Source: Siphonodentalium dalli (lineage: Eukaryota > Mollusca > Scaphopoda > Gadilida > Siphonodentaliidae). From it: 64,000 nt of DNA. The notes under the pieces were generated by a model. That model saw only the letters and a program-made list of their open reading frames with translations. It did not search any database and was not told the origin of the DNA. The stretch covers positions 207,802,151 to 207,866,150 of the forward strand of contig CP136065.1 in assembly GCA_032622095.1 (NCBI GenBank), written 5' to 3'. Positions 33,996 through 45,283 of the stretch are shown here, in pieces. Each line of letters opens with the position of its first letter. Position 1 is the stretch's first letter. Both the position numbers and the translations under genes were made by a program.

Positions 33996-34815
33996 AGATA
34001 TATAATATATAACAATGTAGTGGAAGAAAATGTATACATGAAGTTCATGTGTGATTGTGTCACAATATGTCATACATAATATATAATTAGGCAAGATATG
34101 ATTGTGTTTAGTTTGAATTTATTGGGGATTTGCATTCGCAACTAAAAATAGGAAGGTTCCGATTGAGTTATACCGTAGGTGCGATGTTTGACACATGTAG
34201 TGGAAAAGTGTTTGCCTGGGTAAAACCAATTTTGCCAAAAATCTGAATTACTTCCTTATGGCTATAAATTAGGGATGATATATGGGAACAATCTCTGTAG
34301 GACCATTGTTGGATCTGTAGCCTCCATGACATGGCTTTGGCAATTGCAGGTTTATCTCTCTTAATAAGACAGATGTGATAACAACCCAATAAATGACATA
34401 ATAATTACTGCTTCTGAAATGACATTATGTGTAGGAATTTGAGGAAACTGAATTGGATCATTAAGGAGTATGTTGTAGACAGTGTAATTCCTCTAAATGT
34501 CTTTACTTGATATATAAGGCTGGCCTTAATTATTTCCACAAGCTATTACAGCATCATAGTGATATAATCATCATGTAGTTAATGTCTGGATATTAGTAAA
34601 TTACAGTCCATTCAGGAAACCAAAATGAGAATATAATAATGATTTATAGATGGAAATATGTTAGCTGCCTTGATATGATCATAAACATACTTCTGAGTAC
34701 AATAGTTACAGATATTTAATACATTATTATTACCAATTATTTTAAAGGATGGCGAAGCACTGAAAGGCAAGGGGCACAATCTTCAGAAGGGCACTGCCAC
34801 TCTCATTATTATTCA
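33996..34815. other. possible decayed retrotransposon body, otherwise nothing
   Basis: The first part may belong to the element whose tail is at 33934-33995. I see no Cys/His cluster or RT block. Confidence 0.3.
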
Positions 34816-35046
34816 GCCTGCAAATAGTGTGTCTGTCATTTTCAGAATGAGGTCCTCAGAGGGTGAATTTAGTGGTGCGATCTTGCACAGTGGGCTAGCA
34901 TCACCAAATTCACCTCTGGGGACCTCATTCTGCTTAGGCTTTATCTTCTGAGAAATATCTATAGTCTAAAATTAACATTGTTTTTAATATACTTTTTCCC
35001 CTTCTGAGAAGTTTCTATACCCCTTATTTGTAGAAGACAAAATTCA
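34816..35046. mobile_element. Fam-B left-end fragment
   Basis: GCCTGCAAATAGTGTGTCTG, left palindrome, then the start of the spacer (CTTCTGAGAAATATCTATAG). The right hairpin and TIR are missing. Confidence 0.8.
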
Positions 35047-35238
35047 ACTGAATGGAACTGCATGAATGGCAACACTTATAACCTTAACATTTTGGTGCGT
35101 ATATTCCCGAGTCCTATGAATTTATTCATATGTACACACCACCGTTGGTGGGGAGCATCTCCTAGATTTATATTCCACAATTTATCTAGATCAGAAACCC
35201 ACCCTGTCACCTCACCTCAAAATAAAAACTCTTCTGTT

Positions 35239-35282
35239 CTAAACTGAAATTCAGTTTAGATCTAAATTGAAATTCAGTTTAG
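35239..35282. repeat. two tandem 21-bp palindromes
   Basis: CTAAACTGAAATTCAGTTTAG-type palindrome at 35239-35259 (21 bases) and a near copy at 35262-35282, period 23 bp. Confidence 0.9.
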
Positions 35283-35638
35283 CTGAACTTCATCACAATG
35301 TTAATTGTTTAGCTATTGATATGTCACAGTAGTAACACAGATTATTAAAGTTTGTATTGACAGTTAACATGGCGCAGCAATATGATATGCATCGCGTTTT
35401 CATAATCATATTGTTTTGACCCACTTTCTTTTTCGTTTCCACTTGAGTGGACCTGATTAACCTATTATTAAATTGGCGAATATAATTTCATCATTGATTA
35501 AACATAATCACCTGATGGAATATAAATATAAATTTCCTGCAATGCCAGATCGTTTTAAATCTTATCCAGAGCAGTGTGAAGACTACATTGTTATCCTTAA
35601 CCGATCAATCATATGTGATCTTATCCGGGTGAAGTGTA
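35283..35638. other. no gene recognised
   Basis: CAATCATATGTGATCTT at about 35606-35622 repeats a motif that flanks the Fam-A copy at 10777. Confidence 0.5.
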
Positions 35639-35851
35639 CAGTAACGTCTTAAATAATTGACTCCTTAACCACAGCAGAATTATGGGTAACTTTTCAGGAT
35701 TTAGTCGGAAATATGGCTTGTTGCCATTCATCGGAAAGCTCTCAGTGAGAGCTTTCCGATGAATGGCAACAAGCAATATTTCCGACTAAATCCTGAAAAG
35801 TTACCCTTAATTCTGCTGTGGTTAAGGAGTCGATTATTCAGGGTATTTATG
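35639..35851. mobile_element. Fam-A hairpin element, complete
   Basis: TA flanks (35637-35638 and 35852-35853). Outer ends are decayed (CAGTAACGTC; GGGTATTTATG) while the inner arms are conserved. Confidence 0.92.
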
Positions 35852-35853
35852 TA

Positions 35854-36461
35854 CGTAAGTGGCACTATTTCTATTCCAAGTTTGAAATCTATAAGAGAAA
35901 TAAAGGCATAAAACTAGTGAATGTGGAATAAAAGATTAAAGTATGAAAGTAGAGCTTTAATAGGGGAGGATTTATCATGAAGATGAAAACACCTCCCAGA
36001 TAGACTGATATCCTTCATAAACTCAAGAAAACTCTCAAATTCTGTGAAGATATCTGTTATCTGTAATATAAAACTCATAAATTCCCACTGAGATGATACT
36101 ATAGACAGACAATAAGCTTTTACAACACTGTCAATCATACAGCATACATCATAAACTATCATAGATAAGACCTATCACTGAGAGAATCAGCCAGCAGGGC
36201 TCCCTGGCTATCCCATGATTCATGGCACATACCACCCAGGATAGTATCTCACCCATCATTTCATGCCTCAGTGCCCAGCTTAATTAGCAGCAAATGAAGA
36301 AATCTGAGGAGTACACAGCCTCACCTGGTTCCTCCTATTGTTTGTGTTATAGATATGCTGTTGTTTGTGTTATACAATGTATAGATATGCTGTTGTTTTA
36401 TGTCTTGTATGATTTTGATTCCTCTCAGTTATTGATCTTAAATACAAGGAGGTTTCATGTA
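35854..36461. other. no gene recognised
   Basis: Frame 35914-36162 (minus) has no domain. Confidence 0.45.
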
Positions 36462-36606
36462 CAGTAATTAATACCCTAAATAATCCACTCCTTAACCACA
36501 GCAGAATTACTAGTATGGGTAATTTTTCAGGATTTAGTCGGAAATATGGCTTGTTGCCATTCATCGGAAAGCTCTCGACTAAATCCTGAAAAATTACCCA
36601 TAATTT
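36462..36606. mobile_element. Fam-A element, right side truncated
   Basis: TA precedes CAGTAATTAATACCC. The left arm has a small insertion (ACTAGT near the ATTATGGG block). The right arm starts at GACTAAATCCTGAAAAATTA and stops after CCCATAATT. Confidence 0.88.
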
Positions 36607-36692
36607 CGGTCAAATTCAGGCAAAGTGATATTTCATGGGTAAATAGTGGCAAATTACAGTATTTTTCACATTTCTGCCCGGAATAGTCTCAG

Positions 36693-36709
36693 CCCCCCCC
36701 CCCCCCCCC
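36693..36709. repeat. poly-C tract, 17 bases
   Basis: Uninterrupted C run. Confidence 0.9.
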
Positions 36710-37682
36710 TAAAAATTAGGGCACCCATACAGTTGTTATTTCACCATCGTTCATATAACCACCACTTTTAATAGCTTCTGCAGGCAATCCCTGCAGTATG
36801 ACATCACCACTCACAATTAGATTTACAATTTACAGATATTTCCTTTTGGTTTCATTTTCGCGAATAACAAAACTGTGTCTTAACTGTTGAAATTCTTTGA
36901 AATACTTAATTCTATTATCCTTGCAAGTTATTATTGGTCAATTCTGATCTCTTCCTATTGCAAAATGTGACAGCTCCCCTTAATCTTTTGGGATATGACA
37001 ACCTCTCTTTGAGTTCAGAAGCAGCAATGATGTTATCAAAATCAAAGCTAATCAATTAACGACTCTCAATTAAATAATAACCCTGATAAGGGAAATGTCA
37101 AAATGAGAGACTCTGCATGTACAATGTAGTATCAATTATGATTGGATCTGAGATGCATTCCCAGTCATGGAGCATCAATTCAGGATTCAAAGGACAGGAA
37201 ATTGTAAAGTCAGTCAACCAAATCAACAGCTCAAACATACAAGGAGGTGCATGCCATATAACGGCTCATCAATATTCACATCATCAAACCAAACTTTGTC
37301 TCAAACAGACAGGAAATTATGAAGCAATGTTACCAAGGCACAACAAAGAATATGAATGACTAATCTATGATGGTGATAACCATATGTTGCAAACATGGTT
37401 TTTGAATAACTTTATTTGAGTAAACACATAATCACTGACGCTTAACAGCACATGTGATTTTTGTGTAATATTGTTACAGAGAATTATGTCTTGTGTTAAA
37501 TGAGCCAATCTGAATGAGGATTTAATTATCATTGAAGGTTCCGTTTTGAAGATCACCCATCCGATCTGACACCATAATACTATTATCTGTATGTTTTTTA
37601 AAGTGAAAATGAGATCGAACCTATGAATCCATTCATAAGAGGATTTGGAACAAAGGTTTCAACTTTTAAGAAGCTTTTACCA
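36710..37682. other. no gene recognised
   Basis: Frames 37117-37359 and 37365-37556 lack domains. Confidence 0.45.
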
Positions 37683-38442
37683 GGGCCCTGTTTCATGAAG
37701 GCAACTTATGACATAGTTGGGACTTAAGATGTTCATAAGTTCAAACTTCAGTCATAAGTGCGTTTCACGAACAAAGTCTTAACCTAAGATGGTCTTAACT
37801 TTGGTCTTAACTTTAAGACTGGTGTGAGGTGTCATAAGATAATCTTAAAGTTAAGACCTACGTTGTGATCCGCAGTTGGTCCGAAATGTGGATGGGATCT
37901 AGTTCATGTATATATTATTATAAACACATTTAACTGAATAACACCTTGCTAGCACGGAGGGGTGTTTCAGAAATGGTAGTAATTAATAACCAACTGGTAA
38001 GCTATAGCAGTGACGTGGCCAGTGGTTGCAAGATTGGCGGGGTGTCCGCTACTAACTGTAAACGGCAAAGACCGGACTATATATACATTTCTAATTGCTG
38101 TAACAAAAAGAATATATTTACATAGAGTTGAACATCATTTGCGATTCAAATCACCCAATCGCATTGTAGACAATAATCATGTTGAGACAATTAGTCCGAA
38201 CATTTTCACATCAAGGATAAAAGTGAATGATTTATATTCAGTTTTTTTTTATAAATGCTTATGTCAGCTATTATTATTATTATTTACTTGCCTTTCTATA
38301 TTATTATGTTATAATTTGATTGTAAAAATGTATTGTATATGTACCCCGTATATATATCAACAAGATAATAATACATAATATGTGTTATTTTATTATTATT
38401 ATGTATATTATCATAATCTATTAACTATGAAATAAATAGAAG

Positions 38443-38583
38443 ATCTCAAACGAGTTACTATTTTATACGGAATTTATCAACCGAGTTCACTAAATTCGAT
38501 TTGAGCCGAGGTTTACCGAGGCTCAAATGGAATTTAGTGGACGAGGTTGATACATTACGTATAAAATAGAACAAGTTTGAGAT
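38443..38583. repeat. inverted repeat with about 65-bp arms
   Basis: ATCTCAAACGAGTTACTATT then TTATACG...GAGCCGAGG pairs imperfectly with CGAGGCTCAAATGGAATTTA...ATAAAATAGAACAAGTTTGAGAT. Confidence 0.85.
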
Positions 38584-38760
38584 ACTTTTTATCACATGAT
38601 CATATAATCGCTAAACTTTTATCGAAAACCACAATTAACTGCAGCCAGCGATAATTGTCCCAAAGAGCAGCGTGACGTCATTGCACGCGACGATATTACA
38701 CGTGTCTACTACGCTCGAATATTACATCGCAAAATAGTGCTAATCATGTGATAAAAAGAT
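38584..38760. repeat. inverted repeat with a CRE-like core
   Basis: ACTTTTTATCACATGATCAT at the left and ATCATGTGATAAAAAGAT at the right are complementary. The interior is relatively GC-rich and includes the palindrome TGACGTCA at 38673-38680. Confidence 0.75.
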
Positions 38761-38841
38761 ATATAGCATGTATATAGTATACGGACCGCGCGGGCACACC
38801 GGGATCCACGAAAAAACATATAATATCACTGTGAACTGGCC

Positions 38842-38936
38842 CACAGACCCCTGGGGGAATTACTAAGATACCAATATAGACTATACCAGTGGTATAGTCT
38901 ATATTGGTATTTAGTAATTTTCCCCAGGGGCCTGTG
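38842..38936. mobile_element. 95-bp hairpin element with 8-bp TSD
   Basis: The stem pairs CACAGACCCCTGGGG, TACCAATATAGACTATACC with their complements around a 2-base centre. Flanks AACTGGCC (38834-38841) and AACCGGCC (38937-38944) match at 7 of 8. hAT-like by TSD length. Confidence 0.88.
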
Positions 38937-40002
38937 AACCGGCCGTCTGTTCACGTGTTGTTAATTATAAACGCTCTTTATTAGAAGTCGTTGATTTGGT
39001 TTTTATTAAAACATATATGCAGATTGTCGTTCAACGTAACGTACTTTCGAAGTTCATACGCAGTTAATTATAACAGGCGTTTAGCACATTTGTCAACAGA
39101 ACCAGAGCAAATGGCACTAACATCATTTATATATGGCTTCTACAAGTATGTCTCAGATTGGAAATAAGTCTATTTGGAGAAAGATATGAAGTCCTATTCA
39201 CATTATAGCAATATAAATAAAGAGCGTTTTGTGTTAGTATTCCATGAATGTTGGCAATCAATAAAGAGCGTTTAGCTCAGTGCTTCCATTGTGGTGTATT
39301 GTATGTGTATGCCGTCGTGGCGACATATTCGGTTTCCTGGTATTATAGATGCTTCAAAGGCGTATAATGTATTAGAACCTAATATCAGCATTGAAAGGAG
39401 CCTTAATGGCATGTTATATGTGTGAAGGTTCACATTCTGAGTTAGGATGTATAAGTCCCTTTAATAACTGAAATAATATATTTGAGCTCGATACGTTTGT
39501 ATAAAATAGGCATTGGAAGCATGCAGCTATGTGTGGATGGGGTCTGACGCGAAAACACAGTTAAAAAGCGCGCTCGTGCAGTTAAGTATGCACCAGTCAT
39601 TATACTGATTATCGCCCTTGCATTAAAATATCATAATTATTCTTAGACACGCCCTAGTATCTGTCACCAGACACTGTACCTAGGCATATAACACACACAG
39701 AACCAACATTTTCTGTGCATAGCTGTAATAAATTGTCGAGAGCCAGTCTAAAAGCGCGCAAACTTAAATTACTACTTAAGTAGGACTTAATCTTGTTTTG
39801 TGAAACGCGTTCTTGAAACGGAAAAGTTACATCATAAGATCCACCTTAGATCTTAGATTAAGTCCATCTTAAGATAATCTTATGACATTGCTTCATGAAA
39901 CAGGCCCCAGGTCTTCACATTTATTAAGTTCCAGATAAGTCAAAAGATCAACTACTAATATTATAAAGAGCGTTTATAATGGCATATTCCCAATTGCAGA
40001 AA

Positions 40003-41106
40003 AAACTAGATGGGACTAATAATATCCTTGCCGTGCAATTGGGCTGCATTATTAAAGGTAGCCGAATTATTAAAATATTTGTTTTTCATAAGAAATACGA
40101 GCTTGAAATTTTTTTTTTATGTTGCAAACATTTCTAAGTTGAAAAAGGGTGTTAATTCCACTAAAATAAGTCAGATGGACATCATAATCACAGGTGCATA
40201 GGTTCCCATTGTACTCAATATCTGTGCCAAGTTTAAAAAAAATTAACTGAATAAAAGGTCAGCAGACCACAGTGTCCCCCGACAACATGGCAAGTCGATG
40301 CCGCTTTGCTAAAGAAATTAAAAAAAAATGTTGAAATTTTCTAAGTCGAAAAGGGTTGATAAACTCCATAAAAAAAATATTAGCTATATAGATGTTGCAA
40401 ATCAACAACATGTTAGGAACAATATCCCAAAGTTTCAAATCTGTACATTTAAAACTGTAGGAGGAGTTGATTACACCATGAAGGTACCCAATCTCATCCA
40501 AAAGGCAAAAATGTTCCAAATTTTCTAAGTCGAAAACCCCCCAAAAATATGGAAAAAATGATATTTGTTATTAGCTATATAGATGTTGCAAATCACCAAC
40601 ATGTTAGGAACAATATCCCAGAGTTTCAAATCTCTACATTTAAAACTGTAGGAGGAGTTGATTACACCATGAAGGTACCCAATCTCATCCAAAAGGCAAA
40701 AATGTTCCAAATTTTCTAAGTCGAAAACCCCCCAAAAATATGGAAAAAATGATATTTTTGATTAGCTATATAGATGTTGCAAATCACCAAGATGTTAGGA
40801 ACAATATCCCAGAGTTTCAAATCTCTACGTTTAAAACTGTAGGAGGAGTTGATTACACCATGAAGGTACCCGATCTCGGACGCACGGACACACAGACGGA
40901 CGGACGGACGGACGGACGGACGAGGGTCATTTCTATAGTCCTCCGACGGAAACGTCGGGGGGACAAAAATGTAGGAATGCAGGCAAAGGCAAAGTTTAGT
41001 CCACAGATGGATGGACGGATAGACAGATTCAGTACATATGCAAAAATGGACAAGCCGATTCCTATATATTCTCCCATAACTTCGTTACTGGGGGGGGGGG
41101 GGGGGG
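40003..41106 (+). repeat. Fam-F repeat interrupted by a tandem-unit element
   Basis: The head (CAATTGGGCTGCATTATTAA, TCTAAGTTGAAAAAGGGTG, ATAGGTTCCCATTGTACT) and tail (GATGGATGGACGGATAGACA, CATAACTTCGTTACTG plus a 17-base G-run at 41090-41106) match 11466-11760 and 58933-59245. The middle is the separate unit at 40273-40965. Confidence 0.78.
40273..40965 (+). repeat. three tandem 182-191 bp units bounded by GTCCCCC/GGGGGAC
   Basis: Units start at about 40329, 40511 and 40702 with ATGTTNNAAATTTTCTAAGTCG and include TTAGCTATATAGATGTTGCA and TACACCATGAAGGTACCC. The block is followed by GGACGGACGGACGGACGG and the short hairpin CTCCGACGGAAACGTCGGGG, and is bounded by TGTCCCCCGAC and GTCGGGGGGACA. 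The similar short frames it contains (40259-40519, 40525-40710, 40740-41120) are not genes. Confidence 0.85.
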
Positions 41107-41684
41107 TTAATTCGAGATAATTCTTAATTATATGTTTATATTTATACCAGGAACAAGCTCACAGAACAACTCAGCACAGTAAGTTACAGATAAGTTGCTT
41201 TGTCATGTGGACTAAAGTCCATTGATATCCTATACTCACACGATATTGTCGACTCTGTGTATCAAATGTCTAGACAGAAGAAATATTATGAAGAAATAAT
41301 CTAAGCTTCTTTTGAATTATGCATCGGAGAGATTTGTGATATTCTTCCGTCATGAAAGTCCTGAAGGAAACTTGCCATAAGCTGTATTATACAGCCCAGA
41401 TAACAAAAGAATATTGTGTCTGGGTCTGAGTTGATCTATCTGCTCAGAAGTTAGTTGGTGAGTCAGTGTCATCAGAGAATATAGAAGCAGTAACATGAGT
41501 AAGTGGTGTTCATCGCAAGGCGGCTATAGGGAGTCTAGAAGATAGATCCGGGAATAATCAAGATGAAAATCAGACTCAAACCAGCAGTCTGCCAGCTGAA
41601 AACTATAATAAAACAACAGTTGTCGATAAAGAAATAAAATATGGGAAGATTTGTTTTCTGTTCTTCTTTTGCATTATGCATCTA
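41107..41684. other. no gene recognised
   Basis: Nothing seen. Confidence 0.5.
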
Positions 41685-41896
41685 CAGTAATGCCCTAAAT
41701 AATCGACTTCTTAACCACAGCAGAATTATGGGTAACTTTTCGGGATTTAGTCGGAAATATGGCTTGTTGCCATTCATCTGAAAGCTCTTAATGAGAGCTT
41801 TTCGATGAATGGCAACAAGCCATATTTCCGATTAATCCTGAAAAATTACCCATAATTCTGCTGTGGTTAAGGAGTCGACTATTTAGGGCATTACTC
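41685..41896. mobile_element. Fam-A hairpin element, complete
   Basis: TA at 41683-41684 on the left. The right flank is TA at 41897-41898 after a decayed ATTACTC end. One base of GACTAAATCC is lost in the right arm. Confidence 0.92.
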
Positions 41897-41898
41897 TA

Positions 41899-42738
41899 AG
41901 AAATTGATAAAGGTGATCCATCAGAAAAATCATGAGAAGAATATGATAAATTTCCTATGTGTGGGGATAAACGATACTGTCTGGTGTTTGGGTCATATGA
42001 ATGGACTAAAATCCACAAAGATGAAAAAGTATGATTTGTTTAATAAGTTAATAAAACACTGAGATTTATAAGAAATCTGATATCTCAAGTGGTCAGCCGA
42101 GATGTCTGGGGCATAGGTGTTAGAGCAATCCAAGAAAAATAATTCACAGACCAACAAAATATCAAGAGGCACTGAGAGATATATAGTGGGAACTCACAGA
42201 CCCACACAATAACATAATGCCATTGAGGAATAATATAAAGCACTTGAATAAGAACAACACATTCAATCATATAGAATGATACCCATGAAAGATGACCATT
42301 CATCGGATATTGATGGCTACATTGCCAATGTCTGGGATAACAAAATGTCAGACATACGATTTCCATCAGGGGCCGATTCAATGTAGGTCACGGAATCTCG
42401 GAATAATGAAATACATACATCTATTTCGGAATATTGAAAGACATACATCTATCATGTCTTATCTGGGGAGGAATTTGTCTGCTAAAATATGAAAACAAAC
42501 TTAAAACAAACAATAATTTTCAGAAGAATTGGTGAACATGGAAATCCCAGTGACATTGAAAGGATCAGGGCTTTCTATATTTGATTATCATACAGTCGAT
42601 TTATGATAAAACAATATCTGGGTGGGACGATGCTAGGCGATCTTACAGTTCAAGAAATGAGGGTGATATTCTAAATATTTCAAAACAATAAGTTTGTCTA
42701 TTGAGAAATTACTCTGAACTTATTACCATGAACAGATA
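41899..42738. other. no gene recognised
   Basis: Nothing beyond a small direct repeat (GAAATACATACATCTAT / GAAAGACATACATCTAT) near 42408-42455. Confidence 0.5.
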
Positions 42739-43440
42739 CAGTAAAACCTCTCCAAACCGGACCCTCTATAAACCAAATCCCTCAACATACTGAACAAATT
42801 GTCTGGTCCTTAATTCACCCAAGTGCATTCTCACTAAAAATTACCTCTGTAAACCAGAAACTCTCTGGCTTTTATAGTCAAAAAGTGAACAAATACAAAA
42901 ATTTTTACCTCTGAAATTCTGAAATCCAAACACGGAAAGCGATACCAACTGAACACACGTGCAGTAGATTTGACATACATAATGCTGAGCTCATTTTGGC
43001 TCACTTGTAGACTGGGAATCCTTTATAAGTTTAAATTTCGGGTCAATACATTCAACACTGAGTGGTTGTGATGGCTCATTCATTGTGACAGGTTGATTAA
43101 AACTTTATTGGTGACAATACACTACCATCCTGTACTTTTAGCTAATTAGTGTTTAGTTTGGACAGTGGTCGTAAAAATAAGAGTCCAATTTAGATCAGTG
43201 ATTCATGTTAAAACATGTTGTCAGCGCTGTATTATCTGTGAAGTCACCATTGTTCGCTCAATGTGTTAAATAAGCATACGGTTATCTAATCAGACAGCTG
43301 CCGTTATAATCCAGTTCAAAGTGTTCACCGAACAAAACACCGCTAATTAAATCGGTATGAATATTCTTCAATAGTACAAAACTACTATACTAACAATGTG
43401 ACATTTTTTGGCGACATTTTAAAAAATCACAGTAAAATTT

Positions 43441-43577
43441 ATCTTTCCATGTTTCCTGTCTTACGGTGTCTAAACATATATTATATCTTTCCATGTTTCC
43501 TGTCTTACGGTGTCTAAACATATATTATATCTTTCCATGTTTCCTGTCTTACGGTGTCTAAACATATACTATATCTT
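43441..43577. repeat. 44-bp tandem repeat, three units
   Basis: Units start at 43441, 43485 and 43529: ATCTTTCCATGTTTCCTGTC then TTACGGTGTCTAAACATATA. Nearly identical. Confidence 0.95.
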
Positions 43578-43621
43578 TAATAATAAACCATGTTTTTAAT
43601 TCTTATTCTTATTCTTATTAA

Positions 43622-43965
43622 CCCTTTACCCAACAGAAGGGCCCTGTGCCAATGCATTCTCTTATATATGCGAGTCGACCATAGGTCGCCTCGCATATAT
43701 AAGAGCATGCATTGGCTTAACACATTAAAAATTATAAAAATTTTTAGGCCAATGCATTCTCTTATATATGCGAGGCGACCTATGGTCGACTCGCATATAT
43801 AAGAGAATGCATTGGCACAGGGCATAACTGTAACTATCACAATGTGGTCAAGGAGCCGGTTCCAATGATATCCATATTTGTATGGTTCTATTGAGACAGA
43901 CCGAAGATATTTTAGGCTGTTGAAGCTTTATTTGGCCGGTTTTGGCCGGTTTGTTGGGTAAAGGG
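43622..43965. mobile_element. Fam-C double-hairpin element, best copy
   Basis: TTAA at 43618-43621 and 43966-43969. TIRs CCCTTTACCCAACA and TGTTGGGTAAAGGG are perfect complements. Two palindromes of about 69 bp with GTCGACCATAGGTCGCC centres lie about 30 bp apart, and the second is the reverse complement of the first. TTAA with CCC ends is the piggyBac hallmark. No transposase. Confidence 0.92.
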
Positions 43966-44401
43966 TTAATACATGTTTTATATTTTAGTTGGTACATTAT
44001 TGAATACAGTTTAATTAATCAATAATGAGTTGGTTGTACCTGGACAACTCTTATTCTTAGTAATGACATTAATACATTCGGATCGTAGTGCTATTTTCTA
44101 TAAACCGAACACCTCTCTAAACCCGAACAGCAGGGCTGTTCTGAAAGGGTGTTTGGTTTGGAGAGGTTTTACTGTACTTGTAATGCTAGCACAACTTCCT
44201 TTATTTTTGTTACAGTGTACATGGTCGGGTGTGTTTGTCCCCTATGCACTAGCTAGATTCAAAGCTATGACCTTGTATCTATATACAAACAGTGATTAAA
44301 CCTGAGATGAAGATATCAGAATAGGCATTCTGCTTAAATCAAATAATGGCTCCCTGACCATTTAAAGTAATGAGTAATGTATAACACAAGAGTATAGGAA
44401 T

Positions 44402-44769
44402 AAGCCTACAAATAGTGTGTCTGTCATTTGCAGAATGAGGTCCCCAGAGGGTGAATTTAGTGATGCTATCCCGCACGATGGGCTAGCATCACCAAATTCA
44501 CACTTTGGGAACCTATTCTGCTCAGGACCATGCAAGGATTGAAGATTGAAGTTCCCTGGTGATGTTCAACCGTTAGTCACCTCGATTATGCATTTTATCT
44601 TCTACAAATTAGGGGATATAGAAACTGAACAGAGGGGAACGTTACTAAACCAATGGTTGAATTTGAGAATATAAATACTTCCCAGAAGATGAGGCATAAG
44701 CAGAATGATCACTAAATTCACCCTCTGGGGACCTCACTCGGCAAATGACAGACACACTATTTGCAGGCT
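44402..44769. mobile_element. Fam-B element with flanking direct repeat
   Basis: TIR AAGCCTACAAATAGTGTG with complement CACACTATTTGCAGGCT. AGTATAGGAAT occurs on both sides (44391-44401 and 44770-44780), 11 bp including the expected 8-bp TSD. The right palindrome lacks its left arm. Confidence 0.88.
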
Positions 44770-44780
44770 AGTATAGGAAT

Positions 44781-45275
44781 AAGAAGGCAGACAATGGATA
44801 TGAGATCCATAACCAACATTAAAGTAATGAAGCAGAACAATGGCCATTATTCATGGAGAGTGGTGCTTATTGTTCCGCTGTCTGGGACAATAATATATCA
44901 TACAAACATATTGAGGTAATCAGTTGATTGGAAAAGCTATTGGAAGTTATGAATGCCAGAATCTGCTTATGACCAAAATCAAAACTCGTTTGATGCCCGT
45001 ATGTTTGACGAATGGGTCATACACATTATATTTTGTTTTATCGTTTTGTTAACAATCTTATATAACCAGTTCTTATTCAAAGAAAATAGTATATGCAGTA
45101 GTAGATGTTTTGTCTACATATTTGGATGGGGGAGTTTGGATGGGGGAAGATTATACACAAACTATTTATGCAGCAGGAGTGGCAAAAACACTGATCGGCA
45201 GGGAACCTTCAAAAGGGCACATTTTCGAATGGAATTTATGTATTTGCATAAGAGTCCCTGCTGGTGCCCCTGCAT
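44781..45275. other. no gene recognised
   Basis: Frame 44953-45321 (plus, 122 codons) has no domain and ends inside the next repeat. Confidence 0.4.
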
Positions 45276-45283
45276 CCCCCTAC

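Larger units (their letters stand above)
37683..39908. mobile_element. TIR-bounded DNA transposon-like unit, class unknown
   Basis: The left end GGGCCCTGTTTCATGAAGGC and right end GCTTCATGAAACAGGCCCC are complementary. Near the ends are many short CTTAAGAT / TCTTAACTTT / ATAATCTTATGACAT motifs in both directions (37700-37860 and 39775-39890), as in subterminal binding regions. No convincing TSD and no transposase frame; 38010-38378 (plus, 122 codons) has no domain. At least three hairpins sit inside. It could be a non-autonomous element filled by later insertions. Confidence 0.65.
42739..44174. mobile_element. non-autonomous pogo/Tigger-like element
   Basis: The left end CAGTAAAACCTCTCCAAACC and right end GGTTTGGAGAGGTTTTACTG are exact complements, each flanked by TA (42737-42738 and 44175-44176). 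CAGT(A/G)AAACCTCT ends with a TA target are typical of pogo/Tigger elements of the Tc1/mariner superfamily. Repeated CTCTATAAACC-like motifs lie inside both ends. At 1436 bp it has no transposase frame and hosts a 44-bp tandem array and a Fam-C insertion. Frame 44030-44299 reads through the right TIR and is not a gene. Confidence 0.85.

Noticed and set aside
34168-34389. Retrotransposon ORF2 C-terminus on the minus strand
   Set aside because: It sits at the right distance from a non-LTR tail, but the translation lacks the Cys/His cluster or any RT block, so I did not call it.
40259-41120. Family of similar small proteins (40259-40519, 40525-40710, 40740-41120)
   Set aside because: Similarity comes from tandem 182-191 bp repeat units. 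No domain, and frames occur on both strands.
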